A DNA stretch of 64,000 nucleotides, taken from NCBI GenBank assembly GCA_029983695.1, contig JASBZB010000012.1:1-64000 (forward strand). Reading direction: 5' to 3'. The stretch is from Lutispora sp003527145 (GTDB lineage Bacteria > Bacillota > Clostridia > Lutisporales > Lutisporaceae). A program made the translations under genes and the position numbers. How positions within the stretch are numbered: the first letter of the stretch is position 1; the number at the start of each line of letters is the position of its first letter. A model generated the notes under the pieces. That model did not search any database, had not been told where the DNA came from, and saw nothing but the letters and a program-made list of their open reading frames with translations. Of the stretch, positions 18,033-25,961 are shown in pieces.

Positions 18033-19229
18033 CTACTCATATCTCAGAGCCTCAATAGGATCAAGTTCAGCAGCTTTATTAGCAGGATAAATCCCAAAAC
18101 TGATTCCAACTGCAGCAGAAAACGAAACTGCAATCAATACGATCCAAACCGGTACAACAGGGCTGGCTTTTAGCATTATGGCTATTATGGTAGATATACT
18201 CAATCCTATAATAACTCCCATAATACCTCCAATAGCAGATATTATCATTGATTCCGTCAGAAACTGAAGCACTATATCACTTCTGCTTGCCCCTAGCGCC
18301 TTTCTGATTCCTATCTCTTTTGTTCTTTCTGTAACCGAAACAAGCATAATATTCATAATACCGATTCCTCCAACCAACAGAGAAATACCGGCAACTATAC
18401 TTATCCCGGTGGATACGGTGCCTAAAACATTATTAATAATCTCTATCTGATTTTTTGCAGTTTCTGCTATATATAAATTTTCTTTTCCTTTTATTCTTGC
18501 TATGAACTTTAGGATTTTTTTACTCACCAGACTGGCTTCACTATCTTTGGATATTTGAAGCTGCAGCTGATCGTATTCATTATCATTATTTGAAAATACT
18601 ATGGGAATATAGACAGATGTACTTTTGCTGAATATCGCATCAAATAATTGAGGCTTCTTTTCATATATCCCTATTATTGTAAAGCTTTGTTTCAGATTCG
18701 CGCTTTCTATTTTTAGGGTCTCTCCCACAACATTTACTCTTTTAAATAGCTTTAGTGCCAGCTTTTTATCTATTACACTCACACGTCTTCTTTTGTTAAG
18801 GTCAGACTCATTTAGAAACCTGCCCTTTATAACATTTACTTTTTCCAGAGCTTTATAATCTGGGTTTACGCCCATCATTACCACATCACCCGACTCTTTT
18901 TTCTTTACAGCCTTCCCTATATCTCCCATTAGCACAGGCGACATATATGTAATTTCATTCTTAAAAACATTTCTTATTTTGTTAATGTCACTATCAGTCA
19001 AAAAATCCTTCTTAACGCTATTGCTAGTCCAATTCAGATAGATAGCTATTTTGTTGGCCCCGACTCCCTCAAACTGCTTGCCAATATTCGATTTTCCTAT
19101 CTCACCTAATGTCATTATTGTAATAACTGCACTAATGCCAATGATTATGCCCAGCATGGTCAGAAATGCTCTTAGTTTATTGGATTTCAGGCTTGCTATG
19201 GCTATCGTAAAATTTTCTAACAAAAACAA
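18033..19229 (-). CDS. MacB-like ABC transporter permease (FtsX family)
   Basis: 398-aa permease with an N-terminal transmembrane helix, a large MacB_PCD-type extracytoplasmic domain (about residues 50-230) and three C-terminal helices of the FtsX domain (SVTERTKEIGIRKALGAS). Together with the preceding ATPase and adaptor it forms an export complex like the AS-48 EFGH accessory transporter, which contributes to immunity. TTG start at 19229 with GGAGG 7 bases upstream, one base after the ATPase gene. Confidence 0.88.
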   Translation of the reverse strand: MFLLENFTIAIASLKSNKLRAFLTMLGIIIGISAVITIMTLGEIGKSNIGKQFEGVGANKIAIYLNWTSNSVKKDFLTDSDINKIRNVFKNEITYMSPVLMGDIGKAVKKKESGDVVMMGVNPDYKALEKVNVIKGRFLNESDLNKRRRVSVIDKKLALKLFKRVNVVGETLKIESANLKQSFTIIGIYEKKPQLFDAIFSKSTSVYIPIVFSNNDNEYDQLQLQISKDSEASLVSKKILKFIARIKGKENLYIAETAKNQIEIINNVLGTVSTGISIVAGISLLVGGIGIMNIMLVSVTERTKEIGIRKALGASRSDIVLQFLTESMIISAIGGIMGVIIGLSISTIIAIMLKASPVVPVWIVLIAVSFSAAVGISFGIYPANKAAELDPIEALRYE

Positions 19230-19230
19230 T

Positions 19231-19941
19231 TTAAAACCTCCAAAACCCAGGCTGTATATATAAGCCGTTTGTAAGTTTATCCTGTACTAATTCGCCATCT
19301 TTAAATCTAATTGTCCTTTTGCATTTTTGCGTGATTTCCAATTCATGTGTTACTATTATTACTGTTACCCCTTCATCATTCAGTTTTTTTAAAATATCTA
19401 TAATATCGTTGCCTGAATTTGAGTCAAGATTACCGGTGGGTTCATCTGCAAGTATTATTGAAGGCTCATTTGCCAAGGCTCTGGCAATTGCTACTCTTTG
19501 AGTTTGTCCCCCTGACATTTCGCTTGGCATATGATTAACCCTATCCGCTAATCCGACCTTTTCCAAGAGCTCTAATGCCCTTTCTCTCCTTTGGTTTTTT
19601 GTTTTTCTGGCATAAAAGAGAGGAAGCTCTACATTTTCCAAAGCACTTACTCTCGGAATTAAATTAAATGACTGGAACACAAATCCAATCCTTGAATTTC
19701 TCAGCTTAGAAAGCTCCTTCTCAGTCCTTTCCTGTATAGGCACACCATTTAGAATGTATTCTCCAAATGTTAATTTATCTAGGCAGCCCAGAATATTCAT
19801 AAATGTGGACTTTCCTGAGCCAGAGGGTCCTGTTATTGCAACAAATTCTCCTTCATTTATACTGAGAGATACATTTTTTAACGCTTGTACCTCATTTTCC
19901 CCGCGGTAATATATTTTGTACAAATTTTTAACTTCTATCAT
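19231..19941 (-). CDS. MacB/LolD-type ABC transporter ATP-binding protein
   Basis: 236-aa ATPase. Walker A GPSGSGKST, signature MSGGQTQRVAIARAL, Walker B IILADEPTGNLD. It belongs to the MacB/LolD class that pairs with FtsX-like permeases, and the permease gene follows immediately. The HlyD-like adaptor gene ends 6 bases upstream. By analogy with AS-48G it may help expel the bacteriocin or protect the producer. Confidence 0.92.
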   Translation of the reverse strand: MIEVKNLYKIYYRGENEVQALKNVSLSINEGEFVAITGPSGSGKSTFMNILGCLDKLTFGEYILNGVPIQERTEKELSKLRNSRIGFVFQSFNLIPRVSALENVELPLFYARKTKNQRRERALELLEKVGLADRVNHMPSEMSGGQTQRVAIARALANEPSIILADEPTGNLDSNSGNDIIDILKKLNDEGVTVIIVTHELEITQKCKRTIRFKDGELVQDKLTNGLYIQPGFWRF

Positions 19942-19947
19942 AATGCA

Positions 19948-21201
19948 TCACTCCGCATATTTATCTATATATACCTTCATTCCGTCTGCATAGGTTTCAT
20001 CCGGGTTGATCACTGCTTTGTCACCAACATTAATGTCATTAGTTATTATCTGAACCAAAAGGTCACTTTCTACTCCCAGTTCTACCAGTATTTCCTTAAG
20101 TATGCCACTCTCAACTAAAAAAACACAATTCGTTTTATCTGCCTTTTCATATATTGCTTCATAAGGAAGAACCAGAACCTCTTTTTCTGTTTGAGTTTCA
20201 ATCTTCGACTCAATGGTCAGTCCCGGTCTTAATCCTGCAATATCTCCTGTTAATTCCACCTCTACAGGGATTACAATTTGTTTACCCGAAGCAGCATTCT
20301 GTTCGACTTGTGCTGTAGGATATATATTTGTTATTTTCCCTTTAAAGGTTTTGTTCTTAATAGACTCAGTAGTTAGATCTATAGTTTTACCTATGTCCAA
20401 TTGACTGATATCAAATTCATTTATATAAAATGTTGCTTTAAGCTTTGATAAATCCTCAATGATAAATAAACCTTCCGTTCCTTTAGGCATCGACCCGATT
20501 TTTGCATTAATGGCAGTGATAGTTCCGTCTATAGGGCTTACAACTGTTGATTTGCTTATATTTTCTATCTTCTGCGCTAAATTTAGTTTTTTTAGCTCCA
20601 ATGCTTTTAAATCGGACTTGTTATCTTTTTCTTTCATAATTTTACTTAATTCCAAGATATTCTTTTCCAAGCCATTTTTAGATTTTATATATTCATTATA
20701 AGAAGTTTCTAACTCGTCTTTGGCTATAACGCCTGAACCGTATAGAACCTTATTTCTTTCATATTTATTGCTTAAAATTTCGACATCTATTGTATGGTTT
20801 TCGATATCCTTTTTAAAGGATAATATATTCTCTTCGCTGTTCTTTTCTTTATGTTGTTCTTCTTGAATCTCAAGCTCTAGCTTTGCACATTCTATGTCAA
20901 AGTTTAGCTCTTTAATATCAAACTTTGCTAATACGTCTCCCTTTTTAACCTTATCTCCTACTTTTACATATATATCATTGATCCTATATGAAAAGTCTGT
21001 TGAAATTTCTGATTTGATCTTACTTTCCAATTTCCCCTGCACCATCATATAGGAGCTTATATCTTGTTTATTCACATCAACGGTTGTTACTGATAAATCT
21101 TTTTCCATTGCAATATTAAGTTTAGTCAGAGCCAAAGTAAATAGAGCTACAAAAGCAAAACCTAAAACTATGATTGTCCACTTTTTTGGTTTTCCTGCCA
21201 T
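19948..21201 (-). CDS. HlyD/MacA-like efflux adaptor protein
   Basis: 417-aa membrane-fusion-type adaptor. It has one N-terminal membrane anchor (TIIVLGFAFVALFTLALTKL), a biotinyl-lipoyl-like half (VKVGDKVKKGDVLAKFD), a long coiled-coil hairpin (about residues 95-210) and the matching second half (STVVSPIDGTITAINAKIG). In Gram-positive bacteria such adaptors work with MacB-type exporters, as AS-48F does in the enterocin AS-48 locus. It is transcribed after the first ABC ATPase gene, with a 56-base gap, and before the second. Confidence 0.88.
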   Translation of the reverse strand: MAGKPKKWTIIVLGFAFVALFTLALTKLNIAMEKDLSVTTVDVNKQDISSYMMVQGKLESKIKSEISTDFSYRINDIYVKVGDKVKKGDVLAKFDIKELNFDIECAKLELEIQEEQHKEKNSEENILSFKKDIENHTIDVEILSNKYERNKVLYGSGVIAKDELETSYNEYIKSKNGLEKNILELSKIMKEKDNKSDLKALELKKLNLAQKIENISKSTVVSPIDGTITAINAKIGSMPKGTEGLFIIEDLSKLKATFYINEFDISQLDIGKTIDLTTESIKNKTFKGKITNIYPTAQVEQNAASGKQIVIPVEVELTGDIAGLRPGLTIESKIETQTEKEVLVLPYEAIYEKADKTNCVFLVESGILKEILVELGVESDLLVQIITNDINVGDKAVINPDETYADGMKVYIDKYAE

Positions 21202-21257
21202 AATTACACCACCTATTGAATACTAAAATATCGCTGTAATGTATCTACCCAATTTTA

Positions 21258-21884
21258 TTACATCAAACTGTCATTAATAATTTTTCCTTCATGCAATGTA
21301 ATCAATCTTGTACATAACTTATCAAGCATGTTGTTTATATGTGTAGTCAAAACTATAGTTCTTTGTTCTTTAACCAAGCAGCATAAAATATCCGTTATTT
21401 TTTTGACTGATGCTTTGTCTATTCCATTAAAGGGTTCATCTAATAAAATAAATCTAGGCTTATTAATCAGGGACATTATAATTGCCAACTTTTGTCTGTT
21501 TCCTAAAGACAAGTTTTTTATCAGCTCATTTTCGTACTGCTTTAGACCCAATTCTTCAATCCACAGATCAACTCTTTTCTCATATTGGTTTCCGTATATA
21601 GTTTTAAGCAAATCTATTTTCTCATTGACTTTTAGCAGCTCATAAAAAAATGGAGAACTATCCATATATGATATTATAGAAAAGTCCTTTGGTTTAATTT
21701 TTTCTCCGTCAATATAGACATTATCGTTTTTTAAAATCCCAGATATTATTTTTAATAAAGTGGTTTTCCCAGAACCGTTATTTCCAACAATTCCGATTAG
21801 CTCTCCCTCTTTTATTCTTAAGCACATATCCTTGATCTGAAAGTTTTCATAATTATGATTTACATTTATCAGCTCTATTGTCAT
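21258..21884 (-). CDS. ABC transporter ATP-binding protein (circular bacteriocin exporter-like)
   Basis: 208-aa single-domain ATPase. Walker A GNNGSGKTT, an unusual signature LSLGNRQKLAI in place of LSGGQ, and Walker B FILLDEPFNGID. The ATG at 21884 has AAGGGG upstream and starts 2 bases after the stop of the large membrane protein, so the two are probably coupled and form one exporter. It corresponds in size and position to AS-48D/CirD, which supplies energy for export of the circular peptide. Confidence 0.85.
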   Translation of the reverse strand: MTIELINVNHNYENFQIKDMCLRIKEGELIGIVGNNGSGKTTLLKIISGILKNDNVYIDGEKIKPKDFSIISYMDSSPFFYELLKVNEKIDLLKTIYGNQYEKRVDLWIEELGLKQYENELIKNLSLGNRQKLAIIMSLINKPRFILLDEPFNGIDKASVKKITDILCCLVKEQRTIVLTTHINNMLDKLCTRLITLHEGKIINDSLM

Positions 21885-21886
21885 AG

Positions 21887-23434
21887 CTATACCCCTTCCC
21901 AATTTTCCCACAGCCTGCTAAAAAGCATTCTTCTGTAAAAAATAAAAAGAATTCCTGCATGCACCCACATTATTCCAAGTAACATTCCCCAAAACGCCAT
22001 TGGTCCTATCTTCCCTGTGAATACTAATGCAAATAAAGATATACAACAAATATAATAAATAAAAATATTGACCATTTTTAATGCAAAACCAAAAATATCA
22101 TTTGCTAAAGTGCCGTCTAATTCCTCATTTTTCGAGCAACCGAAATTTGGTCTGAGAATGTTTGACATCACCGTACTGAATGAGTATATCAAACTTAGCG
22201 TTATTGCAACAGCTATGCCTATACCATAAGCAATACCTCCAAATATTAAACCCGGGATCATCAGAATTATATTCATCATTGCAAATATGATAAAATAAAC
22301 TTTTATTTTCGTATTTAAGAATTTTTCCATGCTGTCTGTATTCATCAGATGCCTTACCAAAAATTTATCATTTTCTATCATTAAAATCCTTTTAACAATA
22401 GCCTCCGACAACTCGCTGGCAAATATCAGATTAAAAAACAAAATACTGCATAAGGTTTTATCCAGCAAGGTTTTATCCATATTGAGCAGCACCCCCAACA
22501 GCATAAATGTAAAGGTGGAAATGCTCTCAATCAATATTTGAAGTGCAGAGTTTTCTCTATTGAACATAAGCATCTGGTAATAGATAAATCTGTCCTTAAA
22601 TACCGTAAGTTTTCTCGCAAATATGTGGCTGTTCATATTTGTCTTTTTTTCATGCAGTCTGCCTGTAGTATGCAGCCTTTGTAAAACCATAAGCAGCACA
22701 GTTGATGCCGCTACTGCTAAAATATAGACTATTGCTGCAGCAGGCAGAGCCATACTATGTTCCAAATATTTTAAAATATTAACCCGGCTTATACTATTCC
22801 AGTTTATAATTTCATATGAAAGTATAAAGGATATCCCGAATGTAACACTTATCTTAAAAAACAGCCTGACATAATAAGAAAACTTCTTTTCAAGTATGTA
22901 TATATAATTTATTAGTATAAATCTAAATATTATAGGTAAAGCTATGACAATAATAAACTGTAAAAAGCTATGCAGAAGGTATTTTGCAAAATGCTTATCC
23001 TTCAATAATAAAAGCAATGAAATATTCACAGATATGAATATAATAGATGATAATGATATATACCCTGGAAATGCTGAAGCTATATACTTCGAAGCGATAA
23101 GCTTTTTACTGTAATTTCCTGATTGCATAATAAAGCCTCTGTCTTTACCTTTATACACTTTGTTATATGTACTGCCAATATTATTAAATGACAAATATAG
23201 CAGTATCAGAATATACATTGATTTAACCAGCAGGCTGTGTTGATCAATACTGACATTATTATCAAAAAGTGTCTTAAAGATAAGATTAAACAATAGAATC
23301 AGACTTATCAAAATTGTAATAAACCCAGACAAATATGTGATATAAAAAGATTTCTTAGTAATCATGGGAAAGGAAAACTTAACAGAGATCCGCCTGGCCT
23401 CCAGCAATAAAAAATAACTAATTATTTTTATCAT
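21887..23434 (-). CDS. Large polytopic membrane protein (As-48B/CirB-like)
   Basis: 515-aa protein with roughly a dozen hydrophobic segments and no enzymatic motif that I recognise. Size, topology and position (after the precursor and a small membrane protein, before an ABC ATPase) match the large multi-spanning AS-48B/CirB proteins required for production and thought to act in cyclisation or secretion. It could alternatively be only the permease of the following ATPase. It overlaps the end of the 64-aa gene by 17 bases and has AAAGGG upstream of its ATG. Confidence 0.7.
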   Translation of the reverse strand: MIKIISYFLLLEARRISVKFSFPMITKKSFYITYLSGFITILISLILLFNLIFKTLFDNNVSIDQHSLLVKSMYILILLYLSFNNIGSTYNKVYKGKDRGFIMQSGNYSKKLIASKYIASAFPGYISLSSIIFISVNISLLLLLKDKHFAKYLLHSFLQFIIVIALPIIFRFILINYIYILEKKFSYYVRLFFKISVTFGISFILSYEIINWNSISRVNILKYLEHSMALPAAAIVYILAVAASTVLLMVLQRLHTTGRLHEKKTNMNSHIFARKLTVFKDRFIYYQMLMFNRENSALQILIESISTFTFMLLGVLLNMDKTLLDKTLCSILFFNLIFASELSEAIVKRILMIENDKFLVRHLMNTDSMEKFLNTKIKVYFIIFAMMNIILMIPGLIFGGIAYGIGIAVAITLSLIYSFSTVMSNILRPNFGCSKNEELDGTLANDIFGFALKMVNIFIYYICCISLFALVFTGKIGPMAFWGMLLGIMWVHAGILFIFYRRMLFSRLWENWEGV

Positions 23435-23612
23435 AGTCAGCCCTTTTCAAAAACATTACAATAGTATATACTTCTATTATATACAGCACAGCATTTGCGA
23501 TACTTGCAATGAAAAGTGCCATACTGTTAAGCTTAATATTAAAATATCTCATAATCAGATATATTATAAGTATATTAAAAGCTAATAATAAGAATATATG
23601 TAAGTTTTTCAT
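23418..23612 (-). CDS. Small two-helix membrane protein, candidate immunity protein
   Basis: 64-aa protein made of two hydrophobic segments with basic residues between and at the ends. GGAGGGG lies before the ATG. Known circular-bacteriocin immunity proteins (AS-48D1, CirE) are of similar size and topology and lie in the same operon, so producer self-protection is the likeliest role. The sequence itself has no identifying motif. It starts about 100 bases after the precursor stop and overlaps the next gene. Confidence 0.55.
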   Translation of the reverse strand: MKNLHIFLLLAFNILIIYLIMRYFNIKLNSMALFIASIANAVLYIIEVYTIVMFLKRADYDKNN

Positions 23613-23687
23613 AGTTTCCCCTCCTGAGATTGTATTTTTGATTAGTTTAATTCTTGACGCATGTCAAAACTAAGTTATATACTAAAC

Positions 23688-23700
23688 GCATACCATACAT
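23688..23700. repeat. Inverted repeat arm downstream of the bacteriocin precursor
   Basis: GCATACCATACAT, a perfect 13-base inverted copy of 23995-24007. The pairing extends six more bases with one single-base bulge (CTAAAC against GTTTAG). The two arms flank exactly the precursor gene and its ribosome site. Confidence 0.6.
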
Positions 23701-23707
23701 TTTTTAA

Positions 23708-23725
23708 CTGGTTTCTACCAACCAG
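23708..23725 (-). promoter_or_regulatory. Hairpin at the precursor stop codon
   Basis: CTGGTT/AACCAG 6-bp stem with a 6-base loop spans the TAG stop of the precursor gene. It is followed by TTAAAAAA rather than a U-tract, so attenuation or mRNA stabilisation is possible but unproven. Confidence 0.35.
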
Positions 23726-23933
23726 CCATTATACTTGCTGCGGTTTTCTTAGCTATGCCTGCTATAACCTTTTTAATCAGGACTGTTGTGATAGCTATTC
23801 CCAAACCACTGAGAACAGCTGCAGCAATAGCTGCAACAGTAGCACCTACCATTATGTAATCAAGAACCTTATATGCAGCTGCTAATGATATACCACATGC
23901 TGTCGCAATATACCCTAAAAATATACCCTTCAC
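23715..23933 (-). CDS. Candidate circular bacteriocin precursor
   Basis: 72-aa, highly hydrophobic, helical peptide rich in Ala/Ile/Val/Gly with a basic patch (VLIKKVIAGIAKKTAAS) and a C-terminal AGW. The pattern GIS-AAA-KV-D-I near residues 14-28, the Ala/Val core and the terminal Trp resemble circular bacteriocins such as enterocin NKR-5-3B, uberolysin and AS-48. The GTG at 23933 has AGGAGGTGAT at ideal spacing; an upstream ATG overlaps that site. By alignment from memory, cleavage after Tyr8 would leave a 64-residue ring joining Ile9 to Trp72. The neighbours (DUF95, small and large membrane proteins, ABC ATPases) support the call. Leader boundary and activity are inferred. Confidence 0.85.
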   Translation of the reverse strand: MKGIFLGYIATACGISLAAAYKVLDYIMVGATVAAIAAAVLSGLGIAITTVLIKKVIAGIAKKTAASIMAGW

Positions 23934-23994
23934 AATATCACCTCCTACCATAAAATTGAGCTTCCTTAAATTAAGTTAAAACATTATCCTCTAT

Positions 23995-24007
23995 ATGTAT
24001 GGTATGC
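23995..24007. repeat. Inverted repeat arm upstream of the bacteriocin precursor
   Basis: ATGTATGGTATGC, the partner of 23688-23700. It lies immediately after the stop of the Yip1-like gene and about 60 bases before the precursor start. Confidence 0.6.
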
Positions 24008-24010
24008 TGT

Positions 24011-24571
24011 TTAGGCAAGAAAACAGCTTAATGATACAAAGGCTATCCATAGAACTGACATCAAAACCATAAAACTTATTCTCTCTTTATTAAGATCAAA
24101 TTTATTATCAATTCTTAGGGTGTTTACTAATATTTCGCAGAAAGCAATTAAATAAATCAAATTTACAATATTGAACCGAGTAATAGTTTTTAATATGCTT
24201 GAATCTATTAAACTGTCCAATATTGCTACAAAGATATTAAGCAACATTATATAGTTCATAATACAGCTTACCTTGAAAACTGTTTTAAAGTTTATACTAT
24301 ACCCCTTGAATAAGGATACTAAATAAAATATTCCCGTAAAGAATGTCATTATCAGCAAAGGAGAAAACAGACCCGATAAAGTTGCAAAAACCGGGAATAT
24401 TGTTCTGTACACAGGCTCTAATTCAGTGTTTCCGAATTGTCTTATCAAACTGTCCATATTAAGCTTTATAAAAAATACCGTACCTGCAACAGAGATTATC
24501 TCTTGTAAAATAAAATGCTTGAGAATTGGCTTATTTCTAATATCACAAACAAACTTACTTGACGGTTCCAT
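24011..24571 (-). CDS. Five-helix membrane protein, Yip1-like
   Basis: 186-aa integral membrane protein with about five hydrophobic segments; length and layout resemble bacterial Yip1-domain proteins, but the match is by general pattern only. It is the first gene of the bacteriocin unit, 78 bases before the precursor. Yip1-like proteins are found in several bacteriocin loci, where a role in immunity or maturation has been proposed. The ATG follows GAGGGG. Function here is open. Confidence 0.55.
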   Translation of the reverse strand: MEPSSKFVCDIRNKPILKHFILQEIISVAGTVFFIKLNMDSLIRQFGNTELEPVYRTIFPVFATLSGLFSPLLIMTFFTGIFYLVSLFKGYSINFKTVFKVSCIMNYIMLLNIFVAILDSLIDSSILKTITRFNIVNLIYLIAFCEILVNTLRIDNKFDLNKERISFMVLMSVLWIAFVSLSCFLA

Positions 24572-24748
24572 TAAAACACCCCTCGTATCAATTGATCATT
24601 GTTGTACAAAATTCTTTTATTTTTACTTTATATTCTGATACTTACTCCAGGACTTATGCAGTTAACCACATATAATTCCATTTAAGATTAGTGCGACCTA
24701 GGCTAAGCCAGCAATCTTTTGGTTAATATATTCCCACATTCGACAAAG

Positions 24749-24844
24749 CTAAAAGTTATGTAAATTCTCATCCTCATACGACTTTTTTGTATTAACTTTG
24801 ACACTGCAATTGTCAACGTCAACGCTACGGATAAACCTTTTCAT
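24749..24844 (-). CDS. Possible 31-aa peptide gene
   Basis: Starts at an ATG with AAGAAGGTGATGTA upstream, a strong ribosome site, and encodes 31 residues beginning MKRFIRSVDVDNC. There is no hydrophobic core in this frame. However, skipping one base after codon 5 would open a frame with VALTLTIAVS, like a signal-peptide core, so it may be a frameshifted remnant. The surrounding 24572-24882 stretch holds no other gene that I can see. Confidence 0.3.
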   Translation of the reverse strand: MKRFIRSVDVDNCSVKVNTKKSYEDENLHNF

Positions 24845-24882
24845 TACATCACCTTCTTATTTAAGAGTGTAAATGTACAACA

Positions 24883-25023
24883 CTAATTATATTCTATACA
24901 AATTGTTGAATTGTTTTTGAGAGCTGTTATGTTGGTGTTTTCGGCAGCAAAAGTATTTGTAATCATTCCTAGTGACATAACCATTACTAAAGCAAATAAT
25001 AATAGCTTTTTAAACTTATATAT
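24883..25023 (-). CDS. Possible secreted small peptide after agrB, no canonical start
   Basis: A frame overlapping the end of agrB encodes lysines, a hydrophobic core (KKLLLFALVMVMSLGM), a signal-peptidase-like TFA/AEN junction and a short tail ending TICIEYN. The composition is that of a real signal peptide. No ATG, GTG or TTG lies at the proper place: an ATA at 25023 follows AGAAGG by 8 bases, and the next ATG lies inside the hydrophobic core. It may be a decayed gene, a non-canonical start or an assembly error. Confidence 0.4.
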   Translation of the reverse strand: MYKFKKLLLFALVMVMSLGMITNTFAAENTNITALKNNSTICIEYN

Positions 25024-25603
25024 AAATTTTACCTTCTATAATATTTTTTATTTTTCCCAGTACAAGCATAAATGCAATCACCGCTAGTGCCATAATTATG
25101 CAGACTGAAATTTGCTGTAATCCCATAAACCAAAATGCCAAAACAAGCACAATCAAAATGCCCAGAACTACATATGTCCGTTTTTTGTAGACAGTTTTCT
25201 CTTTCTGATCTAATGGTTTGTTACTGTCCTCCACAGGCGCAAGACTTACTATGATACTACCTGCACCAAGCGCAACTATAAAGCAAATATAGTCATTCCA
25301 AGGTATTAGCCTTATTCCCAGAAGTACTGCCGTTATCATCACAATGGAAAATACATAACATCTTACCTGTGTTTTCGCATGATAACCTCCAGCGTATAAT
25401 CTAAGAGGAATAAATGCAATTGTAAAAACGATGACATCCACTATCATTCTAAATATAATGCCTATTATAGCTGTAATAGCGATGCTTATAATTATTGAAA
25501 AACCTTGCACCAAACCATATGTATATAGTTCTTTATCCTCAGAATTAATTATTTGGCTTGCTTCAAGCTTTTCTGTAATCTTTTCAGCTATAGAAAAGCT
25601 CAT
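25016..25603 (-). CDS. agrB: AgrB, autoinducer peptide-processing membrane protease
   Basis: 195-aa polytopic membrane cysteine protease that cuts the C-terminal tail off AgrD and forms the thiolactone. The catalytic segment RLYAGGYHAKTQVRCY carries His75 and Cys82, the family's catalytic pair. About five membrane segments follow. Its ATG overlaps the agrD stop by one base (TAATG), so the two are translationally coupled. It is part of agrA-agrC-agrD-agrB on the minus strand, directly upstream of the bacteriocin genes. Confidence 0.93.
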   Translation of the reverse strand: MSFSIAEKITEKLEASQIINSEDKELYTYGLVQGFSIIISIAITAIIGIIFRMIVDVIVFTIAFIPLRLYAGGYHAKTQVRCYVFSIVMITAVLLGIRLIPWNDYICFIVALGAGSIIVSLAPVEDSNKPLDQKEKTVYKKRTYVVLGILIVLVLAFWFMGLQQISVCIIMALAVIAFMLVLGKIKNIIEGKIYI

Positions 25604-25746
25604 TAGAATTTACGCAGCTTGTCAGAGTTTTTGGGAAGCTTAGGTTGATGCGCTAGGAACCAACAAGCACTATTTACATTTATAGTTGTTATTATTAAGG
25701 CTAAGCTTGCAACCATACCACCAAACTTTATTATCAGATTTTTCAA
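25603..25746 (-). CDS. agrD: AgrD, cyclic thiolactone autoinducer precursor
   Basis: 47-aa signal precursor. The TTG start at 25746 has GGAAAGAGG upstream. It has an amphipathic hydrophobic leader (residues 1-25), a signal core NSACWFLAHQP and an acidic/basic C-terminal tail (PKLPKNSDKLRKF). The single Cys28 is the expected thiolactone residue. By comparison with the Clostridium perfringens core (ACLWFT), the ring is probably the five residues CWFLA. The stop overlaps the agrB ATG. AgrB would process it and AgrC would sense the product. The exact AIP ends are inferred. Confidence 0.9.
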   Translation of the reverse strand: MKNLIIKFGGMVASLALIITTINVNSACWFLAHQPKLPKNSDKLRKF

Positions 25747-25784
25747 AATTAAAACCTCTTTCCTTTATTTTTTTTGCTACTTAA

Positions 25785-25849
25785 ATTATAGCCTTTTCAT
25801 TTTTCTGTGCGAGATGTTGTTGAAATTCGTATATATTTTTGTTGTGAAC
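25785..25849 (-). promoter_or_regulatory. Candidate AgrA-regulated promoter of agrDB
   Basis: TATAAT at 25785-25790 lacks a good -35. Upstream lie two similar stretches, GTTGTTGAA (25816-25824, plus strand) and GTTGTGAAC (25841-25849), about 25 bases apart. LytTR regulators bind paired direct repeats just upstream of weak -35 regions, but the usual spacing is nearer 21-22, so the assignment is tentative. Confidence 0.35.
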
Positions 25850-25882
25850 TAAGGTATTTTTTTAATATATTCATTTAGAAAC

Positions 25883-25954
25883 AAAAAAGCTATATCAAAA
25901 CAATCCCTTCATTCACATTTTTTCGAGTGTTTGAAGTTACGGTTTGACATAGCT
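25883..25954 (-). terminator. Terminator between agrC and agrD
   Basis: Minus-strand AGCTATGTCAAAC (25942-25954) pairs with GTTTTGATATAGCT (25888-25901) with one or two mismatches. The right arm is followed by a T-run at 25883-25888. It would separate agrAC from agrDB transcription, at least partly. Confidence 0.6.
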
Positions 25955-25961
25955 CATGAGA

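Noticed and set aside
24883..25023. Second AgrD
   Set aside because: It has a signal peptide and a Cys near the end but no charged C-terminal tail after the Cys, unlike AgrD; the true AgrD is at 25603-25746.
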